A stretch of 64,000 nucleotides of DNA. It comes from Aureibaculum marinum (GTDB lineage: Bacteria > Bacteroidota > Bacteroidia > Flavobacteriales > Flavobacteriaceae). The notes under the pieces were generated by a model, which worked only from the letters and a program-made list of their open reading frames with translations, searched no databases and was not told where the DNA came from. Of this stretch, positions 9,416-18,494 are shown piece after piece; position 1 is the stretch's first letter; every line of letters begins with the position of its first letter. The translations under genes and the position numbers were made by a program. The stretch lies in assembly GCF_003813905.1 (NCBI RefSeq), contig NZ_RPFJ01000009.1, positions 1 to 64,000 on the forward strand. Direction: 5' to 3'.

Positions 9416-9727
9416 GTGAAATTTGCAACAATAATATTATCATTAATTCTACTATTTCTATCTGTGAAACCTTGTTCTGATGGTCAAAATCTAGAAGACC
9501 AAAATCCAGAAGAAATAAGTGCTAGTCACGACCACCAAGAAGATAGCGACGATTCTTGCCCTGTGACCTGTATTTGCAATTGTTGTGGGATGTCAATTAC
9601 ATACGAGCCTTTCAGTACTTTTAACCTTACAATTGATTCAAAAATTTCTACAGAAATATTTTCTTCATATCAATCTATTTATAGATTTGATTTTCATTCC
9701 AATATTTGGCAACCGCCACAAGTTTAA
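9416..9727 (+). CDS. Small secreted Cys-rich protein, DUF6660-like
   Basis: A 103-residue exported protein starting at GTG. It has a hydrophobic signal peptide (IILSLILLFLSV), a His/Asp-rich stretch (SHDHQEDSDD) and a Cys cluster CPVTCICNCCGM, then a C-terminal strand-rich tail ending NIWQPPQV. The Cys and His groups suggest a periplasmic metal-binding role. It resembles the DUF6660 proteins that I recall beside CusA/CzcA genes in flavobacteria; this link is from memory. It is the first gene of the first efflux operon, and a Fur-type operator and -7 box lie directly upstream. Confidence 0.6.
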   Translation: MKFATIILSLILLFLSVKPCSDGQNLEDQNPEEISASHDHQEDSDDSCPVTCICNCCGMSITYEPFSTFNLTIDSKISTEIFSSYQSIYRFDFHSNIWQPPQV

Positions 9728-9844
9728 TTCAGTTTTAGGATAATTATATCCATTTATGAATCTGCAAGCAGGTTCTCATTACTTCGATGTACAACTATTA
9801 AATTGGTGTCTATCGAATAGTTCAACTGAATTAATACATTTTCT

Positions 9845-12800
9845 ATGATTAATAAAATCATTGATTTTTCAATCAATAACAAATTCATAATTGGTTTGCT
9901 AACGCTCACCATTATTGGAGCAGGTATTTGGAGTATGACCCAAGTACCAATCGATGCTGTTCCAGATATTACTAACAACCAAGTACAGGTCATTACACAA
10001 GCACCAAATCTAGGCACTGAAGATATTGAGCAAATTGTAACCTATCCTGTCGAAGTTGCAATGAGCAACCTTCCCAATGTACAGGAAATTAGGTCAATTT
10101 CTCGTTTCGGCCTATCTGTGGTTACCATTGTCTTCGACGATGATATGGGAACGTATCTTCCGCGACAATTAGTAGCAGAAAAACTAAATGAAGTCAAAGA
10201 GCAAATTCCTGCTGGTTTTGGCGAACCCACTATGGGACCTATTTCAACAGGTCTAGGAGAAATTTACCAATACACATTAAAGGTAGCACCAGAGTTTAAA
10301 GACAAATATACCATTGCGGACTTGCGTTCTATGCAAGATTGGATTGTACAACGTCAAATGGCTATGGTTGAAGGTGTGGTTGAAGTAAATGCCATAGGTG
10401 GCAAAATTAAGCAATACGAAGTAGCAGTTGACCCAAACGAATTAAACGCTATTGGTTTGACCATTACTGATGTGTTTAATGCACTAGAAGCTAATAATCA
10501 AAATACAGGTGGTGCTTACATCGAAAAAAACCATCAAGCTAATTTTATTCGTGGTGAAGGCCTGGTACGAAGTTTAGAGGATATTAAAAAAATTACTGTT
10601 AAGAACATTAATAATATTCCTGTTACTATTGGTGATATCGCTACAGTACAATTTGGTTCTGCAATTCGTTATGGTGCATTAACTCAAGATGGTGAAGGCG
10701 AGGTTGTAGGTGGTTTGGTGATGATGCTTAAAGGTGCTAATTCCAATGATGTTATCGCTAATGTAAAAGAGCGAATGGCTCAAATAGAAAAGTCATTACC
10801 TGAAGGAATCATTATCGAATCGCTGTTAGACCGAAGTAAACTTATCGGTGAAACAACCTCTACAGTTGCAACCAATCTAATTGAAGGCGCATTAATAGTC
10901 ATTTTCGTTCTTATTTTCTTATTAGGAAACTGGCGAGGCGGTTTAATAGTAGCTTCAACCATTCCATTGTCCCTATTATTTGCATTTATACTAATGAATG
11001 TATTTGACGTATGGGCAAACCTAATGAGTTTGGGTGCAATCGATTTTGGAATCATTGTAGATGGCGCTGTAATTATAGTAGAAAGCACTGTTTTTCTTAT
11101 CACTTCCCAAGTATTAAAAAAGAAGAGTCTTACGGCAAAAGAAAGAGATAAAGTAGCTTCAAATGCTTCAAAAAAAATGATGAATGCTGCTTTTTTCGGT
11201 CAGCTTATTATTCTCATTGTTTTTCTTCCAATTCTGGCTTTACAAGGTATTGAAGGGAAAATGTTTAAACCAATGGCATTAACTTTCATTTTTGCTATGA
11301 TAGGTGCAATGGTGCTTTGTTTGACGTATGTACCAATGATGTCTGCATTGGTGTTAAGGGCACCAAAAAACGACAAAAAATCTTATGGAGATAGATTTGT
11401 GCATTGGGTTGAGGATAAGTATCAACCATTATTGGTAAAGGCACTGAAAAAAGGAAAATGGATTATAGGTATTGCAGTCGTGCTATTCGGAATTACAGTT
11501 TTTATGTTTAGCCGAATGGGTGGCGAGTTCATCCCGCAACTCGATGAAGGAGATATTGCATTTCACGCCATTTTAAAACCAGGTAGTTCTCTAACAGAAA
11601 CCATTGAAACAACGACAAAAATAGAGCAAATTGTAAAAGCTAAATTTCCAGAAGTCGAAAAAATAGTTAGTCGTATTGGTGTTGCAGAAATACCAACAGA
11701 CCCAATGCCAATGGATTTAGCGGATGTTTTCGTAATTCTAAAACCAAAAAGCGAATGGACGACAGCTACTACTAAAGATGAGCTGATTGAGAAAATGAAA
11801 GAAGCGGTTGAAATCGTTCCGGGCGTTAATTATGAGTTTACCCAACCTATTGAAATGCGCTTTAATGAATTGCTTGAAGGTGTTCGAGAAGATATTGCCA
11901 TTAAACTATATGGTGAAGATATTGATGTGTTGTCTCAAAAAGCTGAAGAAATATCTAAAATTATTGCAGGTACAGAAGGTATTGGTGATATGAAAGCGGA
12001 GGCAACAACCGGACTACCACAGATGACTATTAATTACGATAGGGATAAATTAGCGCAATACGGACTTCAAATAAATGCGCTAAATCAAACTGTACAATCT
12101 GCATTTGCTGGTGGTACGGCAGGCGTGATTTTTGAAGGTGAAAAACGCTTCGATTTAGTGGTGCGTTTAAGTTCTCAAAACCGAAAGGATATTTCAGATG
12201 TTCAAAACCTCTACATCAATCTACCTTCTCGCACTCAAATTCCATTACGTGAAATTGCGGATGTTAGCTACAAATCAGGACCAATGCAAATAAGTAGAGA
12301 CAATACTAACAGAAGAACTTATGTAGGGATTAATGTGAGAGGTCGTGATGTAAAATCATTGGTAACTGAAATAAAGAAAAAACTAGATGCACAATTAGAA
12401 TTGCCATCAGGTTATTTCATTCGCTATGGTGGGGCTTTTGAGAATTTGGAACGTGCCAGTAACCGTTTACAAACTGTTGTTCCTATTGCATTATTGCTCA
12501 TTTTTATATTAATATATTTTGCATTAAAATCCTTACCACAAACCTTAATGATTTATATCGCAATTCCTATGGCAACCATTGGTGGTGTCGTGGCATTGTG
12601 GTTACGTGATATGCCTTTTAGTATTTCGGCAGGTGTCGGTTTCATTGTGCTGTTTGGCGTTGCGGTTTTAAATGGATTAGTGATGATTAGCGGGCTCAAC
12701 GAGTTAAAAGATGAAGGTGTAACCAATCTAAAAGATAGGATTGTAGAAGGCACAAAAAGAAGAATCAGACCAATTATGCTAACAGCATTTACAGATGTAT

Positions 12801-14179
12801 TGGGGTTTTTACCTATGGCAATTTCGGCATCTGCTGGAGCAGAAGTACAACGCCCATTGGCAACCGTGGTTATTGGTGGATTAATGACTTCTACATTACT
12901 GACTCTATTCGTGTTACCAATTTTGTACCATTGGGTAGAAAACAAATCTTTTAAGTTCAAAATGAATAAAAAGATAGTTACAGCAACTGCGGTTTTACTT
13001 ATAATGTTTGGTTTTTCGACACAAAGTAACGCTCAACAGATAAGCGATACACTTCCTGAAATAACAATACAGGAGGCTGTAAAACTCTCAAAAAACAATT
13101 ATCCGTTGTTGAAGCAAAAGCAGTTGGAAATCACAAAACAGGAACAACTAAAAGCTACAGCCTATGATTTTGGCACAACTCAAATATTTACCGGAGGTGA
13201 GGAAATTAATAATGGAAATGGTATTTATACTACCATAGGAATTGGCCAAAGCAACATTGATGTGTTTGGTATTTCTGCGAAAAAGCGATTGCAAGAACAA
13301 CGCATTCAATTAGCTCAAAAAGCGTTTCAGCTTTCAGAATTAGATTTAGAATTGGAAGTGAAAAAGGCTTGGACAAATACTTTGCAGAGTAAAAGGAATT
13401 ATAATTTGTACAAAGAGTTAGATTCTATTTATATCAACTTCGAGAAAGCTGTTGCCTTAAATTATGAAGTAGAGGCCATTTCAAGATTAGAATATTCAGC
13501 AGCTAAAAATCAAGCCTTACAAATTCAAAATAAAAAAGCGCAGGCGTATAGTGATTATTTAGTCGCTTTACAGCAATTAAATCTATGGTTTGTTTCAGAG
13601 GAAATTTATACGGTTACTGATAAATTTGATATTGCTATGGATATAAATATGGAAGCATTCAATATTGAAAATCATCCGTTGTACAATATGTCACAGAATA
13701 TTGTAGATGAAGCCGAAGCCAATTATAAAGCTGCAAAAGCAAATAATTTACCAAAGTTCAACCTACAAGGGGGTTTACAAAAAGTTGATGGCAATTCGGG
13801 ATTTTACACCTATCAAGCAGGTATTTCAATTCCGTTTTTATCGGGTTCAAACAAAGCGCAAATTAGAACCGCAAAAATTGATAAGGAGATAACGGAAGCC
13901 AATGTGCAATTCAAGCAAAAAGAAGTACAATCCAAATTTATTCAAGCTAAAGAAAATTACCAAAAATGGAAAACATCTTGGCTTTTCTACAAAAATGAAG
14001 TGTTACCACTTGTGAAAGAACAAAAAGTGGGTGCTTTATTGGCATATAAAGAAGGGGAAATTGATTATACCACATTTACACAACTTATAAAAGAAGCTGT
14101 TCAATCTGATTTGGAATCTCAAACCGCGCTAATCAATTATTTACAAAGTACATTTCAATTACAATATTTTAACCAATAA
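9845..14179 (+). CDS. czcA: CzcA/CusA-type RND metal pump fused to a TolC-like channel
   Basis: A 1444-residue fusion. Residues 1-~1035 are a complete heavy-metal RND permease: TM1 at the N-terminus, VPIDAVPDITNNQVQ, the TM4 region LGAIDFGIIVDGAVI with the Asp used for proton relay, and the second TM bundle ending ILYHWVENKS. Residues ~1065-1444 are an outer-membrane efflux protein (EAVKLSKNNYPLLKQKQLE, helical TolC-like repeat). Between them Met1040 (ATG at 12962) starts a signal-peptide-like stretch (MNKKIVTATAVLLIMFGFST, then SNA-QQ). The junction thus looks like an old separate gene joined to the pump by loss of a stop; an internal start could still release the channel. Such fusions are known in Bacteroidota. 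The substrate is probably Co/Zn/Cd or Ni, judged by the Fur-family and CPC ATPase neighbours. Confidence 0.92.
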   Translation: MINKIIDFSINNKFIIGLLTLTIIGAGIWSMTQVPIDAVPDITNNQVQVITQAPNLGTEDIEQIVTYPVEVAMSNLPNVQEIRSISRFGLSVVTIVFDDDMGTYLPRQLVAEKLNEVKEQIPAGFGEPTMGPISTGLGEIYQYTLKVAPEFKDKYTIADLRSMQDWIVQRQMAMVEGVVEVNAIGGKIKQYEVAVDPNELNAIGLTITDVFNALEANNQNTGGAYIEKNHQANFIRGEGLVRSLEDIKKITVKNINNIPVTIGDIATVQFGSAIRYGALTQDGEGEVVGGLVMMLKGANSNDVIANVKERMAQIEKSLPEGIIIESLLDRSKLIGETTSTVATNLIEGALIVIFVLIFLLGNWRGGLIVASTIPLSLLFAFILMNVFDVWANLMSLGAIDFGIIVDGAVIIVESTVFLITSQVLKKKSLTAKERDKVASNASKKMMNAAFFGQLIILIVFLPILALQGIEGKMFKPMALTFIFAMIGAMVLCLTYVPMMSALVLRAPKNDKKSYGDRFVHWVEDKYQPLLVKALKKGKWIIGIAVVLFGITVFMFSRMGGEFIPQLDEGDIAFHAILKPGSSLTETIETTTKIEQIVKAKFPEVEKIVSRIGVAEIPTDPMPMDLADVFVILKPKSEWTTATTKDELIEKMKEAVEIVPGVNYEFTQPIEMRFNELLEGVREDIAIKLYGEDIDVLSQKAEEISKIIAGTEGIGDMKAEATTGLPQMTINYDRDKLAQYGLQINALNQTVQSAFAGGTAGVIFEGEKRFDLVVRLSSQNRKDISDVQNLYINLPSRTQIPLREIADVSYKSGPMQISRDNTNRRTYVGINVRGRDVKSLVTEIKKKLDAQLELPSGYFIRYGGAFENLERASNRLQTVVPIALLLIFILIYFALKSLPQTLMIYIAIPMATIGGVVALWLRDMPFSISAGVGFIVLFGVAVLNGLVMISGLNELKDEGVTNLKDRIVEGTKRRIRPIMLTAFTDVLGFLPMAISASAGAEVQRPLATVVIGGLMTSTLLTLFVLPILYHWVENKSFKFKMNKKIVTATAVLLIMFGFSTQSNAQQISDTLPEITIQEAVKLSKNNYPLLKQKQLEITKQEQLKATAYDFGTTQIFTGGEEINNGNGIYTTIGIGQSNIDVFGISAKKRLQEQRIQLAQKAFQLSELDLELEVKKAWTNTLQSKRNYNLYKELDSIYINFEKAVALNYEVEAISRLEYSAAKNQALQIQNKKAQAYSDYLVALQQLNLWFVSEEIYTVTDKFDIAMDINMEAFNIENHPLYNMSQNIVDEAEANYKAAKANNLPKFNLQGGLQKVDGNSGFYTYQAGISIPFLSGSNKAQIRTAKIDKEITEANVQFKQKEVQSKFIQAKENYQKWKTSWLFYKNEVLPLVKEQKVGALLAYKEGEIDYTTFTQLIKEAVQSDLESQTALINYLQSTFQLQYFNQ

Positions 14180-14183
14180 GACA

Positions 14184-15368
14184 ATGAAAAATACATCATA
14201 TAAATTTTTAATACTATTTATAGCTTCAATTTTAGTAACCGCTTGTGGAAATAAAAATGGCTCAGATGGTCATACCCAAAAAACTGAAGCAAAGGAGTCG
14301 CAAAATGAAGGAGAAGAAGTTGTGCTCTCAAAACAGCAGCTCAATGCTTTAAAAATGAAAATTGACACGCTTACATTACGCAATATGAGTGGCTATGTAG
14401 AAGCTAATGGAACATTGGAAGTGCCACCACAAAACGAAGCTGCTATAACTTCTGTGGTTGGTGCTAATGTAGTATCGATTAAAGTAATTGAAGGCGATAA
14501 AGTCAGTAAAGGTCAAGTAGTAGCTTACCTTTCTCACCCAAATATTATAAAACTGCAAACTGATTACTTAAATGCCCATAGTAATAGTGTTTTTTTGAAA
14601 AAAAACTATGAGCGTCAAAAAAGATTATACGATGCAGGTGTAGGTTCTGGTGCTAATTTTCAAAAGGCAGAAGCAGAATATAATGCTTCAAAAGCAATGG
14701 TAAACGGATTAGCTGCCCAATTAAAAATACTAAACGTCAATACCACTTCAGTCCGTAATGGTACTATTGCTCAACAAATTGCATTGCGTAGTCCCATTGA
14801 AGGTTTTGTACAAAAGGTTGAAGTAAAAACAGGCCAATACGTAGAGCCTCAAACCGAGTTATTTGAAGTTGTAAACACGCATCACGTGCACGCTGATTTA
14901 ATGGTGTTTGAAAAGGATGTGTATAAAGTAAAAAGAGGTCAGAAAGTATCTTTTACTATACAATCCGTTCCGGATGAAGAACTTACAGCAGAAATCTATT
15001 CCGTTAGCAAAACTTTTGAAGACAATCCAAAAGCAGTTCACGTTCACGCGGAAATTGAAAACAAGAAAGGCAACTTAATCCCTGGGATGTATATTCAAGG
15101 TAAAATTCAAGTAGAGAACACCAAGACAAAAGCATTACCTGAAAGTGCCATTATTAAAGAAGGTGATAGGTATTATGTTTTTTCAGCAGAAAAGGAAAAT
15201 GACGATTGGAGTTTTAAGCCAGTTGAAGTTATTTTGGGAGCAAAAGATAACAATTGGACAGCAGTTCAATTTTCCGAAGAAATAAAACCAAACACAAAAT
15301 TTGCTTATAATAATGCATATTACCTTATTGCAGAAATGAAAAAAGGTGAAGCAGAACACGAACATTAA
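14184..15368 (+). CDS. czcB: RND efflux membrane-fusion lipoprotein (CzcB/CusB-like)
   Basis: A 394-residue periplasmic adaptor that links the RND pump to the outer-membrane channel. It has a lipobox ending at the Cys of LVTAC near residue 21, a barrel-sandwich (lipoyl-like) half with VEGDKVSKGQVVAYLSHP, a helical hairpin (about 125-190), the second lipoyl half (LRSPIEGFVQKVEVKTGQYV) and a beta-barrel domain (ADLMVFEKDVYKVKRGQKV). It lacks the N-terminal heavy-metal-binding YHS segment seen in the second adaptor at 32535. It starts 4 bases after the pump stop and ends 2 bases before the Fur gene, so translation is probably coupled. Confidence 0.93.
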   Translation: MKNTSYKFLILFIASILVTACGNKNGSDGHTQKTEAKESQNEGEEVVLSKQQLNALKMKIDTLTLRNMSGYVEANGTLEVPPQNEAAITSVVGANVVSIKVIEGDKVSKGQVVAYLSHPNIIKLQTDYLNAHSNSVFLKKNYERQKRLYDAGVGSGANFQKAEAEYNASKAMVNGLAAQLKILNVNTTSVRNGTIAQQIALRSPIEGFVQKVEVKTGQYVEPQTELFEVVNTHHVHADLMVFEKDVYKVKRGQKVSFTIQSVPDEELTAEIYSVSKTFEDNPKAVHVHAEIENKKGNLIPGMYIQGKIQVENTKTKALPESAIIKEGDRYYVFSAEKENDDWSFKPVEVILGAKDNNWTAVQFSEEIKPNTKFAYNNAYYLIAEMKKGEAEHEH

Positions 15369-15370
15369 TT

Positions 15371-15787
15371 ATGGAAACAATAGAACAAGTATTAGAGTCA
15401 AAAAACATACGTGTTACTGCAATGCGTTTATTAATTTATAAGTTCCTTGCGGAAAACCAGGTGGCCGTAACGTTAAGTGATATTGAGAACGCTTTTGAAA
15501 AGGCAGATAGAACAACACTATATAGAACAGTTAAAACATTTGTAGAAAAAGATATTGTACACCAAATAGACGACGGTACAGGTATAGTAAAATATGCACT
15601 ATGTGAACAAGATTGCAGCTGTGAAATTGAAACGGATTTACACCTGCACTTCCATTGTAATAACTGTAATGAAACCATTTGCTTAACAGAGCATAAAATC
15701 CCTAAAATAAAAGTCCCTAATGGCTTTGTTTCGGAAAATATAAACCTAGTGGTGAAAGGTATGTGTGATAAATGTAGTGGGCAATAA
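15371..15787 (+). CDS. Fur-family metal-dependent repressor (Zur/Fur type)
   Basis: A 138-residue winged-helix repressor. The DNA-binding half has ESKNIRVTAMRLLIYKFL and the recognition region KADRTTLYRTVKTFVEKD. The C-terminal half carries the Fur-family metal ligands HLHFHCNNC with a second Cys pair in MCDKC, which would hold a structural zinc, plus CEQDCSCEIETDLHLHF. It closes the operon DUF6660-czcA-czcB-fur. Two near-identical 19-bp palindromes sit before the operon (9374) and directly after this gene (15786), which suggests it represses both its own operon and the ATPase operon. Which metal it senses (Zn, Fe or other) cannot be decided by eye. Confidence 0.9.
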   Translation: METIEQVLESKNIRVTAMRLLIYKFLAENQVAVTLSDIENAFEKADRTTLYRTVKTFVEKDIVHQIDDGTGIVKYALCEQDCSCEIETDLHLHFHCNNCNETICLTEHKIPKIKVPNGFVSENINLVVKGMCDKCSGQ

Positions 15788-15804
15788 TGCACTTCCATTG
15801 CATT
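15786..15804. promoter_or_regulatory. Perfect Fur-type palindrome before the methyltransferase/ATPase genes
   Basis: AATGCA-N7-TGCATT, a perfect 19-bp palindrome typical in size of Fur/Zur/PerR boxes. It overlaps the stop codon of the Fur-family gene. A possible promoter with TTTG at 15803-15806 and TAATTATG at 15828-15835 (21-base spacer) overlaps it. The second copy is at 9374-9392. Confidence 0.65.
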
Positions 15805-15848
15805 TGATTTTTGAGCACTTTTGCTTTTAATTATGTAAATAAAACTCT

Positions 15849-16433
15849 ATGGTGTTATTTGTATACCTGCTAGTATATTTCCTATTAGTATTTGTAATAA
15901 GGTCAGTTTGGTTAAAGGTAAAGACAGGAGTAAATCCTCTAACCTTTAACAAAACAGATGATGCTCACGGTTATAACGGTAAGGTATTCATTGTAATATC
16001 TCTTTTAGAACTGATTGTTGTTGGTATTTATGCTTTTAAATTTGAGTGGTACAAATATTTACTTCCTTTCTGGTATTTAGAAAATGATACTTTGTCTAAA
16101 ATAGGTTGGGGATTCTTAATTCTTTCTCTAATTGTAGTTTGGGTTGCTCAATCACAAATGGCTAATTCGTGGAGAATAGGTATTGACGAAAAGAACAAGA
16201 CGGAATTAGTAACTAAGGGATTATTTTCGGTTTCCAGAAATCCAATATTTCTTGGGATTATGATTGCAAACATTGGTTTGTTTTTAGTGATTCCAAATGC
16301 TTTTACATTATTGATAATTTCATTATCGAAAATAAGTATAAATACCCAAATTAGATTAGAAGAAGAATTTTTAAAACGAGAATTTAAAAATGATTATTTG
16401 GAGTATACAAAAAAAGTTAGACGTTGGATATAA
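15849..16433 (+). CDS. Isoprenylcysteine/phospholipid methyltransferase-like membrane protein
   Basis: A 194-residue integral membrane protein with about five hydrophobic segments. The C-terminal half matches the ICMT/PEMT fold: MANSWRIGIDEKNKTELVTKGLFSVSRNPIFLG holds the SAM-binding RxPxY-like region, here SRNPIF, and the tail has EEEFLKREFKNDYLEYTKKVRRW. Members are small SAM-dependent methyltransferases of lipids or terminal cysteines, and they recur next to CzcD/ZntA-type genes, where their role is unclear. It lies behind a Fur-type box and 29 bases ahead of the ATPase gene, likely co-transcribed. Confidence 0.75.
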   Translation: MVLFVYLLVYFLLVFVIRSVWLKVKTGVNPLTFNKTDDAHGYNGKVFIVISLLELIVVGIYAFKFEWYKYLLPFWYLENDTLSKIGWGFLILSLIVVWVAQSQMANSWRIGIDEKNKTELVTKGLFSVSRNPIFLGIMIANIGLFLVIPNAFTLLIISLSKISINTQIRLEEEFLKREFKNDYLEYTKKVRRWI

Positions 16434-16462
16434 TTATTTGCATTTGAAGAATTAGAATAATA

Positions 16463-18424
16463 ATGAAAAAAAAGAAACTTAATTTAAGAGATTTAAAACC
16501 AAGTTCAGAAGAAGAACATAGTCACGACGATGGGCATAATCATAGCAGTCCTAAAGGCGTTTCAACTTTTAACACCTATTTGCCAGCTATTTTCAGTTTT
16601 GTAATGTTAATAGTAGGTATTGCTATAGATTATTTTGAAGCATTTCCTCATTTTTCTGGTTGGATTCGTATTCTTTGGTATGTGGTGGCCTATATCCCCG
16701 TGGGTTTTCCTGTGGTAAAAGAAGGATGGGTAAGCATTAAAAAAGGTGACTTCTTTACCGAGTTTTTTTTAATGTCCATAGCCACTATTGGTGCATTTAT
16801 TATTGGTGAATATCCGGAAGGTGTGGCAGTAATGTTATTTTATGCAGTTGGTGAATTATTTCAAAATGCGGCAGTCAACAGAGCAAAAGGTAATATAAAG
16901 GCATTACTGGATGTTAGACCAAAAGAAGCCAATGTATTTCGTGAAAGAGACTATATAAGTGTTTCACCAGAAGATGTGAGAATTGGTGAGAAGATTCAAA
17001 TTCGTGTGGGCGAAAAAATTCCTTTGGACGGCATATTATTATCCGAAAAAGCATCATTAAATACGGCTGCTTTAACTGGAGAAAGCAAACCAGATTCTGT
17101 TTTAAAAGAAGGAAAAGTATATGCGGGCAGTATTAATTTAGAAAGTGTCATTGAAGTTGAAGTCACTAACAAGTTTGAAGATAGTTCTATTGCCAGAATA
17201 TTAGATTTGGTCCAAAATGCTACTGCACGTAAATCAAAAACGGAATTATTTATCAGACAGTTCGCACGAATTTATACACCAATTGTCGTGTTTTTAGCGA
17301 TAGGTGTAACATTCATCCCTTATTTTTTTGTAGATGATTACGTCTTTAGGGATTGGTTGTACAGAGGATTGATTTTCTTGGTGATTTCTTGCCCTTGTGC
17401 ATTGGTGATTTCTATTCCTTTAGGTTATTTCGGTGGATTGGGTGCAGCTTCAAAAAATGGTATTTTGTTTAAAGGAGCTTCCTTTTTAGATGCTATGACC
17501 AAGATAAATACTTTGGTAATGGACAAAACGGGAACTGTTACCAAAGGTGTTTTCAAAATCAAGGAAATCAAGTCTATAGGTTGGGAAGAATCTGAATTTA
17601 TGAAATACCTAATGGCTATGGAAGAACAGTCAACTCATCCTATTGCAAAAGCTATTATGAAGTATAAAGAAAATGGAGATAACTATGAAGCAAAAGAAGT
17701 TTCTGAAATTGCAGGTAAAGGCTTAAAAGGAATAGTAAAAGGTAAAATCGTTTTAATAGGAAATAAAGCCTTAATGATTGCTAATGATATTGATATTCCA
17801 ACTGAAATTGAAAATATTGTAGAATCTATAGTATTGGTTTCAATCGATAATCAATTTGCTGGTTATGTGGTGATAGCAGACGAATTAAAAGAAGATGCTA
17901 AAGAAACGATTACCGCATTGCATAAAGTAGGCATTAAAAATATAATGATGCTCTCTGGAGACAAAGATTCCATAACCCAACAAGTAGCAAAAGAATTAAG
18001 TGTAGAAAATGCTAAAGGAGGATTGCTACCAGAAGACAAATTAAATGAAGTTGAGACCTTAAAACAAAATTCAGAAAATAAAGTAGCATTTATTGGTGAT
18101 GGCATTAATGATGCACCGGTTTTAGCCGCAAGTAACGTTGGTATTGCAATGGGTGGTTTAGGAAGTGATGTCGCTATTGAAACGGCAGATGTGATAATTC
18201 AAACCGACCAACCATCTAAAGTAGTTAGAGCTATTAAAATAAGTCGTTCCACTCGTAAAATTGTATGGCAAAACATCATATTAGCGTTTGGCGTAAAAGT
18301 AATTGTTCTGATTTTAGGAGCAGGTGGATTAGCTACAATGTGGGAAGCTGTATTTGCAGATGTTGGGGTGGCATTATTAGCTATTTTGAACGCTGTTAGA
18401 TTACAACGAATGCGTTGGAACTAG
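16463..18424 (+). CDS. zntA: P1B-type heavy-metal-exporting ATPase (Zn/Cd/Co/Pb)
   Basis: A 653-residue inner-membrane ATPase that exports soft divalent metals. The cytoplasmic N-terminus has no HMA domain but a His-rich stretch HSHDDGHNHSS. Transmembrane metal site C310-P-C312 in VISCPCALVIS; actuator TGES motif in ALTGESKP; phosphorylation Asp354 in DKTGTVTKG; nucleotide-binding HP in QSTHPIAKAI; hinge GDGINDAPVL. The C-terminus QRMRWN is usual for this group. The CPC motif and short length fit ZntA/CadA rather than CopA. It is probably controlled by the Fur-type box at 15786. Confidence 0.92.
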   Translation: MKKKKLNLRDLKPSSEEEHSHDDGHNHSSPKGVSTFNTYLPAIFSFVMLIVGIAIDYFEAFPHFSGWIRILWYVVAYIPVGFPVVKEGWVSIKKGDFFTEFFLMSIATIGAFIIGEYPEGVAVMLFYAVGELFQNAAVNRAKGNIKALLDVRPKEANVFRERDYISVSPEDVRIGEKIQIRVGEKIPLDGILLSEKASLNTAALTGESKPDSVLKEGKVYAGSINLESVIEVEVTNKFEDSSIARILDLVQNATARKSKTELFIRQFARIYTPIVVFLAIGVTFIPYFFVDDYVFRDWLYRGLIFLVISCPCALVISIPLGYFGGLGAASKNGILFKGASFLDAMTKINTLVMDKTGTVTKGVFKIKEIKSIGWEESEFMKYLMAMEEQSTHPIAKAIMKYKENGDNYEAKEVSEIAGKGLKGIVKGKIVLIGNKALMIANDIDIPTEIENIVESIVLVSIDNQFAGYVVIADELKEDAKETITALHKVGIKNIMMLSGDKDSITQQVAKELSVENAKGGLLPEDKLNEVETLKQNSENKVAFIGDGINDAPVLAASNVGIAMGGLGSDVAIETADVIIQTDQPSKVVRAIKISRSTRKIVWQNIILAFGVKVIVLILGAGGLATMWEAVFADVGVALLAILNAVRLQRMRWN

Positions 18425-18478
18425 CTATTTTGCGAAATTAAAATTCTGTTAATCCCAATAAAAAATGTTAAAATTTTG

Positions 18479-18486
18479 TACCTTTG
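18479..18486 (+). promoter_or_regulatory. -7 box TACCTTTG; near-leaderless start
   Basis: TACCTTTG fits TAnnTTTG. The ATG of the next gene is 8 bases downstream, so the mRNA leader would be only a few bases. No clear -33 TTG is seen at the right distance, which suggests activator dependence. It is the start of the copper-efflux operon. Confidence 0.5.
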
Positions 18487-18494
18487 CTTAATCA

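Noticed and set aside
12553-12960. Minus-strand frame of 135 codons inside the RND pump, and similar ones elsewhere
   Set aside because: Shadow frames opposite strongly coding genes; no domain and no promoter.
9845-14179. Pump-channel fusion as a sequencing error (missing stop)
   Set aside because: The frame is continuous across the junction with sensible residues on both sides, and such fusions are known in Bacteroidota. Kept as a real fusion.
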